Assembly (NCBI GenBank): GCA_963819645.1
Contig: CAWFWZ010000001.1
Coordinates: 1,302,001 to 1,366,000 of the forward strand
DNA: 64,000 nt
Direction: 5' to 3'
Source: CAVVDY01 sp963819645
GTDB taxonomy: Bacteria; Acidobacteriota; Terriglobia; Terriglobales; Acidobacteriaceae
The notes beneath the pieces were generated by a model. It was not told the DNA's origin, did no database searches, and worked only from the letters and a program-made list of their open reading frames with translations. Every line of letters begins with the position of its first letter. Position 1 is the first letter of the stretch. Shown here piece after piece: positions 63,079 to 64,000 of this stretch. The position numbers and the translations under genes are program-made.

Positions 63079-63972
63079 TCAGCGCTTGCGGCGATAGCGA
63101 TTGAACTGATGGTCGCCGGCTCTGCGGCAGCTCAACCACTCCCATTGGCTCATGTTGTCTTTGGTGAGCCCGGGACCGCCGAATACAGTGGGCCGCAGAA
63201 GCGATACGATCTTTCCTTCCGCCGGGAGGCGAGGCTGTTCGGGGGGAACCACCTGTCCTACCTCGATTGGAGATACGGTCAGGAACTTTTCATCGATCAG
63301 GTCAGCGCGAGCCAGTGTGCCGTATAACGTCGGACCGCCTTCGCACAGCAGGCGCTTGATTCCTAGCTCACCGCGAAGCTTGACGATCGCCGCCGGGAGG
63401 TCAAGGTGTTCTCCTTCACCGGCGGTGATGATGGCCACATGAGGATGCCGGCCCTGGGCGCGGACGCGTTCGCCGCCGGCAGGCGAGGTGACAATCGCCG
63501 CGTCTACCAGGTCTCCATCAAAGACCTTGAACTGCGATAGATCCAGATGTTCGGCGCGAGTGACGAAGATATTGCGTTCGCGTGATTTGCCAAGCCGGGC
63601 GCGTAGATTTTGCATGGCGGGATCGACCACCTGGAACACAATGCCTCGGCTTTCGGGGCCGCGCAGCCGCTTTTCTTCTGTAAGCGTTGCCATGCCCATG
63701 ATCAATCCGTCGGCATGCGCGCGCAGCAGGTCCATGAGCCAACGATCTTCGCGCGATTGCGAAATATATTGACCTGACGCGTACTCGCCCAGCAGGCTGG
63801 TAATGCCATCCAGGGATTGCACGAAGTTGGTGTAGATCCAGGGACGGGTTTCGGGCGGGGGCGGAAAGCCAAAATTGCCATAAGGAGCAAATGCTGGATC
63901 CTCGAACGGGCTGGGCTCGGCATGGTCAAAGAGAACCTCGAAGGGCTGGATCGGTGTTTCCGGTGGCAGCAT
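63079..63972 (-). CDS. RibD C-terminal-domain (pyrimidine/dihydrofolate reductase-like) protein
   Basis: 297 residues, one RibD-C/DHFR-type reductase domain without the deaminase domain. Seen: RPWIYTNFVQSLDGITSLLG (the start of the NADPH fold), LMDLLRAHADGLIMGMATLT, then VAIITAGEGEHLDLPAAIVK, RLLCEGGPTLYGTLARADLI and DEKFLTVSPIEVG. Such proteins reduce a pyrimidine or pterin; in riboflavin synthesis the reductase acts after a deaminase. No rib genes are next to it, so the substrate is uncertain. The gene ends 12 bases from the HhH gene. The right edge of the window lies 28 bases past its start. Confidence 0.85.
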   Translation of the reverse strand: MLPPETPIQPFEVLFDHAEPSPFEDPAFAPYGNFGFPPPPETRPWIYTNFVQSLDGITSLLGEYASGQYISQSREDRWLMDLLRAHADGLIMGMATLTEEKRLRGPESRGIVFQVVDPAMQNLRARLGKSRERNIFVTRAEHLDLSQFKVFDGDLVDAAIVTSPAGGERVRAQGRHPHVAIITAGEGEHLDLPAAIVKLRGELGIKRLLCEGGPTLYGTLARADLIDEKFLTVSPIEVGQVVPPEQPRLPAEGKIVSLLRPTVFGGPGLTKDNMSQWEWLSCRRAGDHQFNRYRRKR

Positions 63973-64000
63973 GGCAGGTTGATTTTATCCGGCGTGCTGC

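Noticed and set aside
1..64000. CRISPR array, prophage, insertion sequence or integrase-bounded island
   Set aside because: No regularly spaced direct repeats, no transposase, integrase, capsid or toxin-antitoxin-like gene, and neither tRNA gene is followed by a duplicated 3' end.

Overview
The window looks like a chromosomal segment of an Acidobacteria member (class Acidobacteriia, Koribacter/Sulfotelmatobacter-like). The grounds are a GC-rich sequence, a set of families common in that phylum (DUF3300 + DUF2950, DUF4136, YXWGXW repeats, DUF1254, BNR/sortilin-type propellers, PEP-CTERM), and dispersed palindromic repeats with TATCAGGGC ends. The assignment is an inference from gene content; there is no rRNA here. 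About a dozen genes are split by single-base shifts, often next to short homopolymers, while their neighbours are intact. Base-level indel errors in the assembly explain this better than widespread gene decay.

Layout. 0.4-4.6 kb: broken glucoamylase-like gene, an EamA/PgsA pair on the minus strand, yraN, tRNA-Val(GAC) and a tiny membrane protein. 4.7-10.5 kb: membrane-anchored formylglycine-generating-enzyme-like protein, then an RND efflux adaptor and pump. 11.1-16.8 kb: vanadium-haloperoxidase-like enzyme, a large BNR/sortilin-type propeller on the minus strand, and tRNA-Glu(TTC) with a clear sigma70 promoter. 16.8-25.5 kb: methyltransferase-like protein, AI-2E-family permease with a small K+ channel, the DUF3300/DUF2950 pair, PPK2, SulP transporter and a LuxR-type response regulator. 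25.7-30.4 kb: tandem DUF1254 proteins and an anaerobic sulfatase-maturase-type radical SAM enzyme.

30.4-40.7 kb: eight consecutive plus-strand genes, all for exported proteins (MltF-like lytic transglycosylase, small secreted protein, OmpA/PKD-type protein, large Tyr/Gly-rich protein, Cys-rich beta protein, two DUF4136 proteins, outer-membrane porin-like protein). 40.9-47.5 kb: DUF1348 protein, epoxide-hydrolase-like protein, Zn alcohol dehydrogenase, two exported unknowns, a second K+ channel and a PEP-CTERM protein. 48.0-54.9 kb: BlaI-M56 regulatory pair, membrane protein, YXWGXW protein, beta-propeller, SLC13/ArsB-like permease. 55.2-58.9 kb: tRNA nucleotidyltransferase/poly(A) polymerase-like enzyme, DUF721 protein, gatC, gatA. 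59.3-64 kb: phosphoesterase, stand-alone ATP-dependent DNA ligase, lone receiver domain, xseB, ComEA-like HhH protein and RibD-C reductase.

Themes are envelope and secreted proteins, formylglycine maturation by two chemistries (O2-dependent FGE type and radical SAM type), and many 140-155 bp palindromic elements in intergenic gaps. I see no prophage, insertion sequence, transposase, CRISPR array or complete defence locus.
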